DNA of 64,000 nucleotides from JAYKJB01 sp035284745 [NCBI: Candidatus Sericytochromatia bacterium] (GCA_035284745.1 JAYKIL010000008.1:343863-407862); one strand, 5' to 3'; positions 16,441-24,514 are shown, counted from the stretch's first letter. Notes: a model not told the origin generated them from the letters alone. Made by a program: numbers and translations.

Positions 16441-18048
16441 ATGAGCCAGGCAGCTCGACATCTCAGGCCCGGCGGCCCCGACCCGTGCATCACGGCGACC
16501 CGGCGGCAATTAGCCGCTGCGCGCGAAGTTTGTCGCGACAAACTCGGCAACCATCAGGTCTGGCTCGCCTCAAACCGGGGTCCGGTTGAACTCTTTCAGG
16601 ACAATGAGCAGACCCTGCAACGAAAGGGGCACGGGGGAATGGCGAGCGCGCTGCGCGCGTTCGGACAGGTTACTTCGGTCTGCTGGGTCGCCTGTGCAAT
16701 GAACTCAACCGAACGACAAGCGATGCGCGCACGGGGGGGGAATCTGAGAATTTCAGGCCCCGACAGCTGTATTGACCTGAGCCTCGTCACCCCTAAACAA
16801 GAAGAATACGCTCGATATTACGATGTCATTGCCAATGGGGTTTTGTGGCTTCTCCAACACCAAGCGAATCACGCCCCGACGCATCCCACCTTTGACGACA
16901 CGCTATGGAAAGCCTGGCAATGGGGCTACGAGCGAGTCAATCAGCTTTTTTCTGAGCATTTACGGGCCAGCGTTCGCCGCTCAGGGCAGCCCCCTGTTTT
17001 CCTGGTGCAGGACTACCATCTCTATCTGCTTCCCGGCCTTCTTCGCGATGGTTTCCCAGACGCCCCCATTCTTCATTTCACCCACATCCCGTGGCCCGGG
17101 CCCGATACGTGGCGCCAACTGCCACGGGATATCCGTAATGCTATTTTCTCTCAGATGCTAAAGTCGGACCTCATTGGGTTTCACGCCACGCGTTATATCA
17201 AAAATTTTCTCCATGGCTGTGAAGAGTTGCTTGGGCTTCCGGTGGATAGGAAGCAAAACTTGGTAAAGGCTCACGGTCGTTGGGTTCGGGTCAGAGCCTA
17301 CCCCATTTCCGTTGACCCTTGTGCATTGAAGCGGCACGCCGAGAGTCCGGAGGTTCTTCAGGCCCAAGCGCAACTGTGCCGCCATGAACGAGAAAAACTG
17401 ATAGTGGTCATCGCGCGCACGGACCCGAGTAAAAACTTGGTGCGAACTTTGCGCGGTTACGACTATTTTTTGACGCAATCCCCTGAGTGGCGCACCCGCG
17501 TTCGGCTCGTCGCCTTACTGCCTCTGTCCCGCCAAAGCAACGAACTCTATCGCGACTATGGCGAGGAATTATGCAAGATGGCAGAGCGCATCAATAACAC
17601 ATGGAAACAAGGCACATGGAGGCCGTTGCACCTCTGGCTCGAGCATAACTACGAACAAGGCATTGCGCTGTTGAAAAACTATGATGTGCTGGTCGTGAAT
17701 TCGCTGTCCGATGGGATGAACCTCGTTGCCAAGGAAGGTCCCGTTATTAACGCGTGCTCCGGCGCGCTGATCCTCTCAGAAAACACCGGAGCATACCAAG
17801 AACTGAAAGACGCGTGCCACGTGATCAACCCCTTTGATATCCAAGGGTTCTGCGAAGCACTGAACGAAGCACTCAGTGAACACCCGGCGAAACGCCAATG
17901 GGCTCAGGACAGGCAACGCCAAACCATCTCAGAAAGCACCATATACCGTTGGATACAAGAGCAACTCGATGAGTTATTGACCCCCGTCACGCGCGAATGC
18001 CGCGCCCTGCAGCCTTCGCGGGATCCATTCCGTTCCCGCAGCGATTGA
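16441..18048 (+). CDS. GT20 sugar-phosphate synthase (OtsA/GgpS-like)
   Basis: 535 residues of the trehalose-6-phosphate synthase family, a GT-B retaining glucosyltransferase. Recognisable parts: WLASNRGPVEL with the G-H-G-G loop (about residues 40-65), VQDYHLYLLPGLLR, HIPWPGPDTWRQLP, the donor phosphate-binding Arg/Lys in RTDPSKNLVRTL (about 324-335) and NSLSDGMNLVAKEG. All catalytic-type residues of OtsA have counterparts. The product could be trehalose-6-phosphate or a related compound such as glucosylglycerol-phosphate; the sequence alone does not decide. ATG 16441 has GGAGGAGG 4 nt upstream. The next gene, 14 nt downstream, encodes a non-HAD phosphatase, which suggests a two-step synthesis of an osmolyte. 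Confidence 0.9.
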   Translation: MSQAARHLRPGGPDPCITATRRQLAAAREVCRDKLGNHQVWLASNRGPVELFQDNEQTLQRKGHGGMASALRAFGQVTSVCWVACAMNSTERQAMRARGGNLRISGPDSCIDLSLVTPKQEEYARYYDVIANGVLWLLQHQANHAPTHPTFDDTLWKAWQWGYERVNQLFSEHLRASVRRSGQPPVFLVQDYHLYLLPGLLRDGFPDAPILHFTHIPWPGPDTWRQLPRDIRNAIFSQMLKSDLIGFHATRYIKNFLHGCEELLGLPVDRKQNLVKAHGRWVRVRAYPISVDPCALKRHAESPEVLQAQAQLCRHEREKLIVVIARTDPSKNLVRTLRGYDYFLTQSPEWRTRVRLVALLPLSRQSNELYRDYGEELCKMAERINNTWKQGTWRPLHLWLEHNYEQGIALLKNYDVLVVNSLSDGMNLVAKEGPVINACSGALILSENTGAYQELKDACHVINPFDIQGFCEALNEALSEHPAKRQWAQDRQRQTISESTIYRWIQEQLDELLTPVTRECRALQPSRDPFRSRSD

Positions 18049-18062
18049 GAGGAGCCCGCCCA

Positions 18063-18950
18063 ATGGCCCGAAAAACAACCCAAGCGATGTTCGGTGAATC
18101 CAGCCAATCCGGTCTGACGCCCCGTCGCCCTTTCCTCGGACTCGATTTACCGGAGGAATTACATCCGTCCCTGATCAACCGAATTCTCCAGCTTCGCTTG
18201 GCAGGCAGAGACCTGAGCCACACCCGAGAAGCCAATTTAAAAGCGATCGAACAGTTGATGGCCGGGCATCATTTTTACACGCTCAATCTGACAGTCGTGG
18301 AAAAATTACTCTCCCAAGGGAGCTTGGACAGCCTCGAGGTTCTCGCGCAGGTGGCATCACGAACAGGATGCAGCCGCGACCCTGCCATCACGCGCGGTCC
18401 CAACTACATCAATCCCAGAGCTTGCCTTTACGGACTCTGGGAGGCGGCTCAAATGCTTCACCACATCAGAGACATCCAAGGCACCGTGGTTTTTGGGAGC
18501 GGCCACCCTGGAACGATGCTCGGAGCCTACAATCGCCTCGCAGACTACCTGCGGAGTTATGGATGCTCAACCCCTACGGCCGGCGCCGGGGCTGAAGTTG
18601 AACAAGATTGGTATCTGGACTTTATTGGGGCTGTGGCCTGCGTGAGCGATACGTGCAACGTGCACCACACCCACATGACCCGCGCGATGGAAATATTTTT
18701 GGAACAATTGGAATCGCCGCCAGACCTTGCCATCGCGGATCATGGATTTGCCGCCGCCTGCATCAACCGAGACATTCCTTGCATCACCGCGATGGACACC
18801 AACGACCCGGCGCTGGCCGTAGCGGCTGAGGCGGGCGCCGAATTTATTCTAGTGCCGATGAATGACAATATGCCAAATCAACAAATGAACGGCTTGGCCG
18901 ATTTGTACATCTCTTTGATCACCCTGGTTGATGCACAAAAAACCTATTAG
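18063..18950 (+). CDS. PF15698-type phosphatase, partner of the GT20 synthase
   Basis: 295 residues. From memory it matches the family annotated simply as phosphatase (PF15698), common in actinobacteria: TRGPNYINP, a glycine motif GSGHPGTMLGAYNRLA (about residues 145-160), HHTHMTRAMEIF (about 200), LAIADHGFAAACINR (about 222-236), ITAMDTNDPALAVA (about 240) and a final VPMNDNM segment. It is not related to the HAD-type OtsB. AGAGGAG lies 8 nt before ATG 18063. Spacing of 14 nt after the GT20 gene and no other phosphatase nearby point to removal of the phosphate made by that enzyme; this pairing is inference. Cytoplasmic. Confidence 0.8.
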   Translation: MARKTTQAMFGESSQSGLTPRRPFLGLDLPEELHPSLINRILQLRLAGRDLSHTREANLKAIEQLMAGHHFYTLNLTVVEKLLSQGSLDSLEVLAQVASRTGCSRDPAITRGPNYINPRACLYGLWEAAQMLHHIRDIQGTVVFGSGHPGTMLGAYNRLADYLRSYGCSTPTAGAGAEVEQDWYLDFIGAVACVSDTCNVHHTHMTRAMEIFLEQLESPPDLAIADHGFAAACINRDIPCITAMDTNDPALAVAAEAGAEFILVPMNDNMPNQQMNGLADLYISLITLVDAQKTY

Positions 18951-18967
18951 TTTTACAGGCGATGAGA

Positions 18968-18997
18968 CTGGCAAAATTAAATCATCCCGTGTATAGT
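18968..18997 (+). promoter_or_regulatory. Promoter of tRNA-Asp
   Basis: CTGGCA (18968-18973), 18-nt spacer, TATAGT (18992-18997). The transcript would begin about 15 nt before the mature tRNA; the leader contains the palindrome GCTCT-T-AGAGC at 19005-19015. Confidence 0.45.
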
Positions 18998-19018
18998 TGA
19001 AAAAGCTCTTAGAGCGCT

Positions 19019-19092
19019 GGGGTTGTAGCTCAGTTGGTTAGAGTGCCTGCCTGTCACGTAGGAGGTCGCGGGTTCGAGCCCCGTCAGCCCCG
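19019..19092 (+). tRNA. tRNA-Asp (anticodon GTC)
   Basis: 74-nt cloverleaf: acceptor stem 19019-19025 with 19085-19091 (one T-G pair), D-arm GTAGCTCAGTTGGTTAGAG, anticodon stem CCTGC/GTAGG around the loop CTGTCAC with GTC at 19053-19055, and T-arm with GGTTCGAGCC. The discriminator base is G, as expected for Asp. The 3' CCA is not encoded. A strong terminator follows 9 nt downstream, so this is a single-gene unit. Confidence 0.97.
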
Positions 19093-19100
19093 CTCTTTTA

Positions 19101-19129
19101 AACAGCCTGCTTCGCAGGCTGTTTTTTTT
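19101..19129 (+). terminator. Rho-independent terminator of tRNA-Asp
   Basis: Perfect 10-bp stem AACAGCCTGC/GCAGGCTGTT with loop TTC, followed by a run of eight T that begins within the stem end. A textbook intrinsic terminator. Confidence 0.93.
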
Positions 19130-19386
19130 GTTTTCTTTACAGAACAGTGGTTATATGTTTAAATAACTATACAATTGACAGTCTTGCTCGTATTGAATTT
19201 TTTTTGACAAACCCTTTGTCCTCCAAGACGAAAGCACTACTGCATTCAAGACTGCGGTCAAGTCGGACGAAAGTACATTGAGTCGGTTCCGGCACTTCCT
19301 TTTGAAGTGTAGCGGAAAGAGGGCCCGTCTTGCCGCCTCTCGTGCGTTGAAACAGCAAAACGTGCGAATTCATAAGAAAGGATGCT
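19130..19386 (+). other. Upstream region of a small transcription unit; hairpins, possible ncRNA
   Basis: About 257 nt without a recognised gene. The first 70 nt are AT-rich and contain TACAAT (19170-19175) and two TTGACA boxes (19175-19180, 19204-19209) without matching -10 partners. Downstream are GACAAA/TTTGTC (19205-19219) and a two-part hairpin (19287-19291 with 19313-19317, enclosing CACTTC/GAAGTG at 19293-19309). It leads into a 60-codon frame that is followed by a strong terminator, so it may be a structured leader or a small RNA. Confidence 0.35.
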
Positions 19387-19569
19387 ATGACCTTCCACGC
19401 TGTCAACGGAGACAGACCAGGGTTCACGCGCACCGGATTAGGGCTTGATGACATCGAAAACGCCGCTCCCGTTCGCGTCAACAAAGGGGACAGGGGATTC
19501 TCTGACCAATCAGAGGCTCGTGTGTTCCATATTGGTCAATCCCACAGGGAAAATCCCCGGCGTCACTAG
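19387..19569 (+). CDS. Small protein of unknown function (60 aa)
   Basis: Sixty-codon frame from ATG 19387 with AAAGGA (19377-19382) 4 nt upstream. The product is hydrophilic, without transmembrane segment or signal peptide, and matches no family I know; notable stretches are GDRPGFTRTGLGLDD and KGDRGFSDQSEARVF. An intrinsic terminator begins 9 nt after the stop, and the tRNA terminator lies upstream, so the gene forms its own short unit. It could equally be an unexpressed frame inside a non-coding RNA. Confidence 0.4.
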   Translation: MTFHAVNGDRPGFTRTGLGLDDIENAAPVRVNKGDRGFSDQSEARVFHIGQSHRENPRRH

Positions 19570-19577
19570 TACAGATT

Positions 19578-19603
19578 GCCCGGTCCAATGGACCGGGCTT
19601 TTT
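19578..19603 (+). terminator. Rho-independent terminator after the small unit
   Basis: Nine-bp stem GCCCGGTCC/GGACCGGGC with loop AAT and a five-T tail. It ends the small 19.2-19.6 kb transcription unit. Confidence 0.88.
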
Positions 19604-19622
19604 GTCAATTAAAGGTCGCTCA

Positions 19623-19651
19623 TTGACCCACAAGCTCCCTTTGCATAGAGT
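19623..19651 (+). promoter_or_regulatory. Sigma70 promoter of the 92-aa protein gene
   Basis: TTGACC (19623-19628), exact 17-nt spacer, TAGAGT (19646-19651). The expected transcription start near 19658 leaves a 30-nt leader with a GGAGG site. Confidence 0.65.
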
Positions 19652-19688
19652 GCAAGAAGAAAGGTCCGAGGGGGAGAGGAGGGGGCTT

Positions 19689-19967
19689 GTGGAGTTGTCT
19701 ACCAGTTACTTTGCCACCTGCACCAAGGCAGAACTCATCTTGCTCGAAGACCTCGCCCAAGAGCACCAGCAAAAACTGCGGGTCAAACACATTGAAACGC
19801 CTCACGCTCTGCAAATTGTGATCGAGACTGAAAGCGAACAACTGCGCGACTTTATATATTTTATGTTGCAGCGTCTCCGTCAACAGCAACGAAGTCTTGA
19901 GCGCACGTATGGCCCATTGTTTGGCGAATATCCTGCCCGCCGATCCACACCGCCGCCGGCGGCATAG
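19689..19967 (+). CDS. Small conserved-looking protein of unknown function (92 aa)
   Basis: 92 residues from GTG 19689, not recognised. The start is set by GGAGG (19678-19682) 6 nt upstream and by the promoter just before it; an in-frame TTG further upstream lies in the preceding terminator and can be dismissed. The protein is an alpha/beta unit with TKAELILLEDLAQEHQQ, a strand IETPHALQIVIETES and a long helix LRDFIYFMLQRLRQQQRSLERTYG, ending in an Arg/Pro-rich tail. Cytoplasmic, no cysteine cluster. Its own promoter lies upstream, and a separate -10 precedes the next gene, but readthrough is possible. Confidence 0.7.
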   Translation: MELSTSYFATCTKAELILLEDLAQEHQQKLRVKHIETPHALQIVIETESEQLRDFIYFMLQRLRQQQRSLERTYGPLFGEYPARRSTPPPAA

Positions 19968-19986
19968 GGCCGCAGTCATTCCGCGG

Positions 19987-19992
19987 TATAAT
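19987..19992 (+). promoter_or_regulatory. -10 element upstream of the TPR-like gene
   Basis: Consensus TATAAT 42 nt before the ATG at 20035; no convincing -35. The leader of about 35 nt contains AAGAGGCC and AAGGGA. Confidence 0.45.
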
Positions 19993-20034
19993 GCCTCTAG
20001 CGTTTAGTTCTGCTAAGAGAAAGAGGCCAAGGGA

Positions 20035-20454
20035 ATGACGAGCGAAGCAACCCTGAGTTACGACGCACGCTACGAGGCGTTAATCGAACGCTATGAAGCG
20101 GGCGCGCCGATTGAGGAGCTCATCCCTCAATTCCAGACGATGCGACAAGAACAGGCCGACTTAAGGATTTCAGTCGCGTTGAGTTGGCTGTATATCCTTG
20201 CCGGTCAAAAGGATCGGGCTATCCATTACTGCAAGGAAGCCAAAAGTATCCCGCAAGGACGCTACAACCACGCCCTGGCCTTGCTGACGTTCAAAGAAAA
20301 AGGGGTGCGCGACAAACTCGAGGAGGCTTACCGCTTGGGAGGTGATGAGGGTCGAAAAGACGCGATGGACAACCTCCAAGATGCCATTCGGCGCAAAGGG
20401 GGAATGTACCCCGCGGCAGAGAAAATGCTTGCTTGGCTCAAAGAGTGGGCGTAA
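20035..20454 (+). CDS. TPR-like helical protein of unknown function
   Basis: 139 residues, predicted all-alpha and cytoplasmic. Two degenerate tetratricopeptide-like helix pairs are visible (LRISVALSWLYILAGQKDRAIHYCKEAK and YNHALALLTFKEKGVRDKLEEAYRLG, each listed only in part as a guide), followed by a basic helix RKDAMDNLQDAIRRKGG and a Trp-containing end. No catalytic motif. AAGGGA precedes ATG 20035. The stop is 31 nt before dusB, so cotranscription with the tRNA-modifying enzyme is likely; no functional link is evident. Confidence 0.75.
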   Translation: MTSEATLSYDARYEALIERYEAGAPIEELIPQFQTMRQEQADLRISVALSWLYILAGQKDRAIHYCKEAKSIPQGRYNHALALLTFKEKGVRDKLEEAYRLGGDEGRKDAMDNLQDAIRRKGGMYPAAEKMLAWLKEWA

Positions 20455-20485
20455 CAATTTCCTGTTCGTATTGAAGGCCCCGTCA

Positions 20486-21475
20486 ATGAAGCAGTTTGAT
20501 CATCTTTCAATTGGCACACTCCGTTTAGCGAGCCCCGTGTTCCTCGCGCCGATGTGCGGAGTGTGTGACCGTGCATACCTTGAAATATGCCGGGACATAG
20601 ACCCCGTCAGCCCATTGGCAACTGAAATGGTCTCGGCCAATGGACTGGTGCACGGCGGGCGCAACACAACCGAAATGATAGATTTTCAGACCGTTCGCGG
20701 ACCTGTCATGATCCAGATTTTTGGCCACGATACCCAGGCGTTGGCAACCGGCAGTCGCATGATAGAAGACGCCGGCGTTGACCTTATCTCGATGAACTTT
20801 GGCTGCCCCGCAAAAAAAATCGTCAAAAACTGTGACGGAGCCTACCTTTTGAAAACCCCCGAAAAGATTGGGGAACTCGTGGAGGCGTGCGTGAAAGCGA
20901 CCCGTTTGCCCATGGTTTGTAAGATGCGACTGGGATGGGACGATGACTCCCGAAACTATCTCACCGTCGCTCGCATCATAGAAGAAGCGGGAGCCCATTC
21001 AATCGCTGTGCACGGTCGCACCCGCGAGCAGGGCTACAGTGGAGAGGCGGACTGGGCAGCGATTAAGGAAATCGCGGCCGCTGCTTCGATACCTATCATC
21101 GGGAATGGGGACATCGACTCACCAGAAACCGCCCGGTCTCGGATGCTTCAAACGGGGGTCGCCGGCGTGATGGTTGGCAGGGCGGCCATGGGTAATCCGT
21201 GGCTATTGGCGCGCACGAAACATTACCTGACGACAGGAGAACTATTGCCGGAGCCCAGTCCGTCGGAACGGCTGTCCGTCGCGATACGCCACGCTGAAAA
21301 GCTGATTGCCTACAAGGGTGAAAGGGTTGGTGTGTTCGAGTGTCGAAAACATCTGGCGTGGTACACTTCGGGGCTTCCTCGGTCCGCAGAGTTGCGCCAG
21401 CGAATCAATGCCGCGAAAACCCCCGACGAAATGATGGCTTGCCTGGGAACCCATCTTCACCCGTTGGCCGCCTAG
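20486..21475 (+). CDS. dusB: tRNA-dihydrouridine synthase (DusB-like)
   Basis: 329-residue FMN-dependent enzyme that reduces uridines in the tRNA D-loop using NADPH. The TIM barrel begins at LASPVFLAPMCGVCD. Other hallmarks are VMIQIFGHD, SMNFGCPAKKIVKNCDGAYLL with the catalytic Cys in G-C-P (about residue 105), VCKMRLGWDD, SIAVHGRTREQGYSG (FMN/tRNA site, about 172-186) and IIGNGDIDS with GVMVGRAAMGNPWLL. The C-terminal helical domain is present. ATG 20486 is chosen because similarity begins within 15 residues; the longer frame upstream overlaps the previous gene. A ribosome binding site is weak (GAAGG, 20473-20477). Confidence 0.94.
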   Translation: MKQFDHLSIGTLRLASPVFLAPMCGVCDRAYLEICRDIDPVSPLATEMVSANGLVHGGRNTTEMIDFQTVRGPVMIQIFGHDTQALATGSRMIEDAGVDLISMNFGCPAKKIVKNCDGAYLLKTPEKIGELVEACVKATRLPMVCKMRLGWDDDSRNYLTVARIIEEAGAHSIAVHGRTREQGYSGEADWAAIKEIAAAASIPIIGNGDIDSPETARSRMLQTGVAGVMVGRAAMGNPWLLARTKHYLTTGELLPEPSPSERLSVAIRHAEKLIAYKGERVGVFECRKHLAWYTSGLPRSAELRQRINAAKTPDEMMACLGTHLHPLAA

Positions 21476-21535
21476 GATTGAACGGGGGCGGCTCCCTCAA
21501 TCATCCCAGGAATAACCGTCGATGAGGCGTGCCCC

Positions 21536-22141
21536 TTATTCGTTGGTATCGCCTTCTTGTTCTTCCAGCTCTGTGGTGGGTCCCTGTATCAATGCGCGCA
21601 ACACTTCTTTTCGTCCGCGTCCCGTGCGAGAAGAAAACAGATATGGCTCTTGATCAATTTCAGAGCGCACGCGTTGAACGGTCTTATGTAATTCAGCCTG
21701 TTTTACGTCATCCACTTTGGTCAACACCACCAGCAATGGAACCCCGTGGTCCAATAAGAAACTCCGCATCTGGTTGTCGTTGGGCTGCAAAGGATGCCGA
21801 GCGTCCATCAAGTGCAGAACACCGCGCAAGGTGTCTCGGCCCGCCAAATATCGCGAAAGTTCTTTGCGCCACCTCGCCTGAATCGCCTGTGAAACTGCGG
21901 CATAGCCGTAACCCGGGAGATCGGCCAGCAAAAACTTATCAAAATCAAAATAGTTGATGCCTTGGGTCCTGCCTGGGGTCTTTGAAATACGCGCGAGCCC
22001 CTTTTGCCCCGCCAGGGTATTGATCAAAGATGACTTTCCAACATTCGAACGGCCAACGACCGCAAACTCGTCGCGGCCGAAGTAAGGACACCCCTCTAAG
22101 GTCATCGCCGTGGTAACGAACTGAACGGGCTTTGTTTTCAT
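21536..22141 (-). CDS. yihA: YihA/EngB-type ribosome biogenesis GTPase
   Basis: 201-residue GTPase needed for assembly of the large ribosomal subunit (YsxC in Bacillus). G1 is GRSNVGKSSL, the switch region TPGRTQGINYF, G3 DLPGYGYA, G4 LTKVDD and G5 FSSRTGRG; the length is standard. The start at ATG 22141 (sequence MKTKPVQFV) fits the family; a longer frame upstream overlaps the previous gene. It lies 19 nt downstream of the TPR/pilin-like gene and ends the minus-strand series. The C-terminal tail is acidic. Confidence 0.94.
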   Translation of the reverse strand: MKTKPVQFVTTAMTLEGCPYFGRDEFAVVGRSNVGKSSLINTLAGQKGLARISKTPGRTQGINYFDFDKFLLADLPGYGYAAVSQAIQARWRKELSRYLAGRDTLRGVLHLMDARHPLQPNDNQMRSFLLDHGVPLLVVLTKVDDVKQAELHKTVQRVRSEIDQEPYLFSSRTGRGRKEVLRALIQGPTTELEEQEGDTNE

Positions 22142-22160
22142 CGATGGGGGGCCCTTGGCA

Positions 22161-23846
22161 TCACGGTCCTCTCTCCGAAACTCGAGCGCTTTGCTCCCAG
22201 CTTCCCACCTCACGCATTTTTTGTCGAATGAAGTCATCGCGCTGTTGCAAGGCTTTTCGAAGCGCCGCGGAGGGCATTTCTCGACCCGTGCGATGGGCCG
22301 TGCGATTCACAGGCTCAATTCGTTGCAACCAAGCGAGAGCAGTGGGTTCATCAGGTTTGTAGATCAATGCCTGACGAAAACTCGCCTCCGCGGCGACAAA
22401 GTTGCCGTCATAGGCGTGCGCGACCCCCCGACGATGCCAGTCTCGATACGATCGTTCCATCTGGCCACGTAGCGCACTGTGCCTGACCGCCAACTGCTGG
22501 GCGCTGAAATACGGGGGGGAAGGCTTCTCTGGCTTTTTCGGTGGCATTAACAAGGGGGATTGCCACGGTACATTCGGCGGCCACGCGGCCACGGACCACC
22601 GCGCGGAGAGCGGCGCCGCCCCGCGATACAAACCCGCCACATCGCCGCGCAAAATCCAATCGTACGAGCCATTGCTCACCACTTCACCGCGGCGATTGGC
22701 GGCATAGATAAAATAATTGTCTTTCTCACGCAGTATCCCTAGACCGCCCGGCTCGCTGGGGCGAGCGCCCAAGGTGAGCATCACCGTGTGTGTCCGGTCA
22801 TACGGATTTTGCAATCGGACCCCGAGAGCCTCCAGGGCGTGCTCAACAGGCGCAATGTCTCCAGGATAACGCCCATAGGTCGCCACATATTTTTTGAGTG
22901 CGTTCTCCACCGCCCGCGCGTGACGATGATGAGAATCCAAAACCGATTGAGGCTCGCGCGCACCCGGCAAGAAGGCCAGCGGGGGAGCTTTAACCAGAAA
23001 TTCCAGCCGCTCAGAAAAAACATGCTCCGCCCGATCGCTGGGCAGCAGTTCTCCCCAAAAAAGAATTGCCAGTGCGGCCGCGACGCTGCCTGAAGCCAAG
23101 GCTGCTCCCGAACGCCACGGCCAGCCCGTCAAAAAATAGGCTTTCTCTCTGCCGGGTTGCGCCGCCGGCGAGAAACCTGGCTCGCTGGGCTCTTGAGACC
23201 CCCAGAAGGGCTCGGCAACGGATTGCGCCGGAACTTCGATGATTGGAAAAAACGCGGTGGACGCCTCTTGCGAATTCCAGGGAGTGGACGTCACCACAAG
23301 CCCTTCTTCGGCGGGTTCCGATAACCCCCACTCGGCTTCAGCGGAGAGGGGCAGATCTTCGCTGGAATCCGTCGGGCCCAGTTCGTCGGCTTGCACGAAG
23401 CCATCTACCTCAGGGGGAAGCCCTGCATCCGGATTTTCCTGCGGTATGGTCGGAGGCGGTTGCAGTTGGTCCAACACCGTTTCCATTGCTTGATTCCCAA
23501 TGGACGGAGAGTCTGGGTAGTGGGCAAGCGGCTCAAACGGTTTGGCCTCTCCGATCTCTTCCAAGGTATCCTGTGACTCCGAAGCCACAGCAAAGTCCCA
23601 GACAGGTTCTTGTTGGGGCAAGCGCCAACTCTCGGGGGGCGCAATCTCTTGCTCCCAAGCAGCCTGGAGCGAACCTTCATCCTTTTGGAGCGTCGCAGCG
23701 CTTTCGAAAACCCCTTCCCAAGTTGCCTCCGGGGCCGGGTGTAAAGACCACGCGGCAGGGCCTGCGCCCCAGTTCTGATCCTCAGATGCCGGAGATGGAG
23801 AGTGTTCCGCCCCAGAGGGCGGGGGGGACGCGGCAGGGTCGTGCAT
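22161..23846 (-). CDS. Membrane protein with acidic N-terminus, pilin-like and TPR segments
   Basis: 561 residues, not a known family. Residues 1-235 are acidic, Pro/Ser/Glu-rich and probably disordered and cytoplasmic. One transmembrane helix follows (about 245-270, GSVAAALAILFWGELL). The exported part has a GspG-like pseudopilin signature, AVENALKKYVATYGRYPGD ... LQNPYDRT ... YFIYAANRRGE (about 310-400), without a prepilin peptidase site at its own start, and ends with a TPR-like pair (about 470-520: GVAHAYDGNFVAAEASFRQAL) and a basic helix. ATG 23846 lacks a clear ribosome binding site. It lies 21 nt after the lipoprotein gene, with which it shares the TPR-like theme and may form a complex. 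Confidence 0.75.
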   Translation of the reverse strand: MHDPAASPPPSGAEHSPSPASEDQNWGAGPAAWSLHPAPEATWEGVFESAATLQKDEGSLQAAWEQEIAPPESWRLPQQEPVWDFAVASESQDTLEEIGEAKPFEPLAHYPDSPSIGNQAMETVLDQLQPPPTIPQENPDAGLPPEVDGFVQADELGPTDSSEDLPLSAEAEWGLSEPAEEGLVVTSTPWNSQEASTAFFPIIEVPAQSVAEPFWGSQEPSEPGFSPAAQPGREKAYFLTGWPWRSGAALASGSVAAALAILFWGELLPSDRAEHVFSERLEFLVKAPPLAFLPGAREPQSVLDSHHRHARAVENALKKYVATYGRYPGDIAPVEHALEALGVRLQNPYDRTHTVMLTLGARPSEPGGLGILREKDNYFIYAANRRGEVVSNGSYDWILRGDVAGLYRGAAPLSARWSVAAWPPNVPWQSPLLMPPKKPEKPSPPYFSAQQLAVRHSALRGQMERSYRDWHRRGVAHAYDGNFVAAEASFRQALIYKPDEPTALAWLQRIEPVNRTAHRTGREMPSAALRKALQQRDDFIRQKMREVGSWEQSARVSERGP

Positions 23847-23867
23847 GGGGGTGACGTTACTCGCGGG

Positions 23868-24389
23868 CTAAAAGACCAATCGAGGATCGAAACTCGGAAT
23901 CGGACCGGGGGTCGGAACCAGGGTCGGAAAATTTAGCACCGGGGGGGTTGAATCTCCCACGTCCGAACCCGGAAGGCCTCCAACGCGCATCCGTGGCGGT
24001 GCCTTGGCCTGTTTGCTCCGCATGGCGTCGTTGATGGCGTCAATCCAAAGCTGAACACTCTGATCGTTGGGCTTCATCGCCCTGGCAGATTTAAAGGTCG
24101 CCAGGGCGACCTTGGTCCGCCCCTCGTAGACCTCTGCAATTCCCCTCGCCCTCACCATGTCAAAAGCCAAATTGGCTCTGAGGTGCATGGCTGAGGCTGG
24201 CAGGGCTGGTTTCGGAGGAGGTGGGGGCGGGACGTAGCGTCGCGCTTTCGGCTTGGCAGGCGGCGGAGGTGGGGGTGGCTCATCGCCAATCCCCAACAGT
24301 GATCCCAGTTCTTCGGCCTCACAGCCAGCGGTCCCAGCGATTGTCAACACCAAAGCCAGGGCAGTAAAAAACTTTTTCCAGGTTTTCAT
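23868..24389 (-). CDS. Proline-rich lipoprotein with a TPR-like repeat
   Basis: 173 residues. A signal peptide with lipobox (AGTAGC, Cys23) leads to a stretch of polyproline blocks (seven and six consecutive prolines, about residues 37-60), followed by a single TPR-like helix pair (RGIAEVYEGRTKVALATFKSA, then MKPNDQSVQLWIDA) and a flexible Pro-rich C-terminus. No enzymatic motif. Likely a periplasmic or outer-membrane-attached scaffold. It precedes the pilin/TPR-like gene by 21 nt, so the two are presumably one operon. The 125-bp gap upstream holds no clear promoter hexamers. Confidence 0.8.
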   Translation of the reverse strand: MKTWKKFFTALALVLTIAGTAGCEAEELGSLLGIGDEPPPPPPPAKPKARRYVPPPPPPKPALPASAMHLRANLAFDMVRARGIAEVYEGRTKVALATFKSARAMKPNDQSVQLWIDAINDAMRSKQAKAPPRMRVGGLPGSDVGDSTPPVLNFPTLVPTPGPIPSFDPRLVF

Positions 24390-24514
24390 GGCAATGGAGC
24401 GTCCCGGCGCGAAAAGAAATGTGATGCAGCCCCCATTTGTTAATTACCCTGGACTTACAACCCCCTAACAGCGCCATTTCAGGTCGCTTGGCATTATGGT
24501 TTCCAAGTCGTCCA

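Noticed and set aside
19167-19484. 105-codon minus-strand frame in the small unit
   Set aside because: No ribosome binding site, opposite to both flanking terminators, and no recognisable features.
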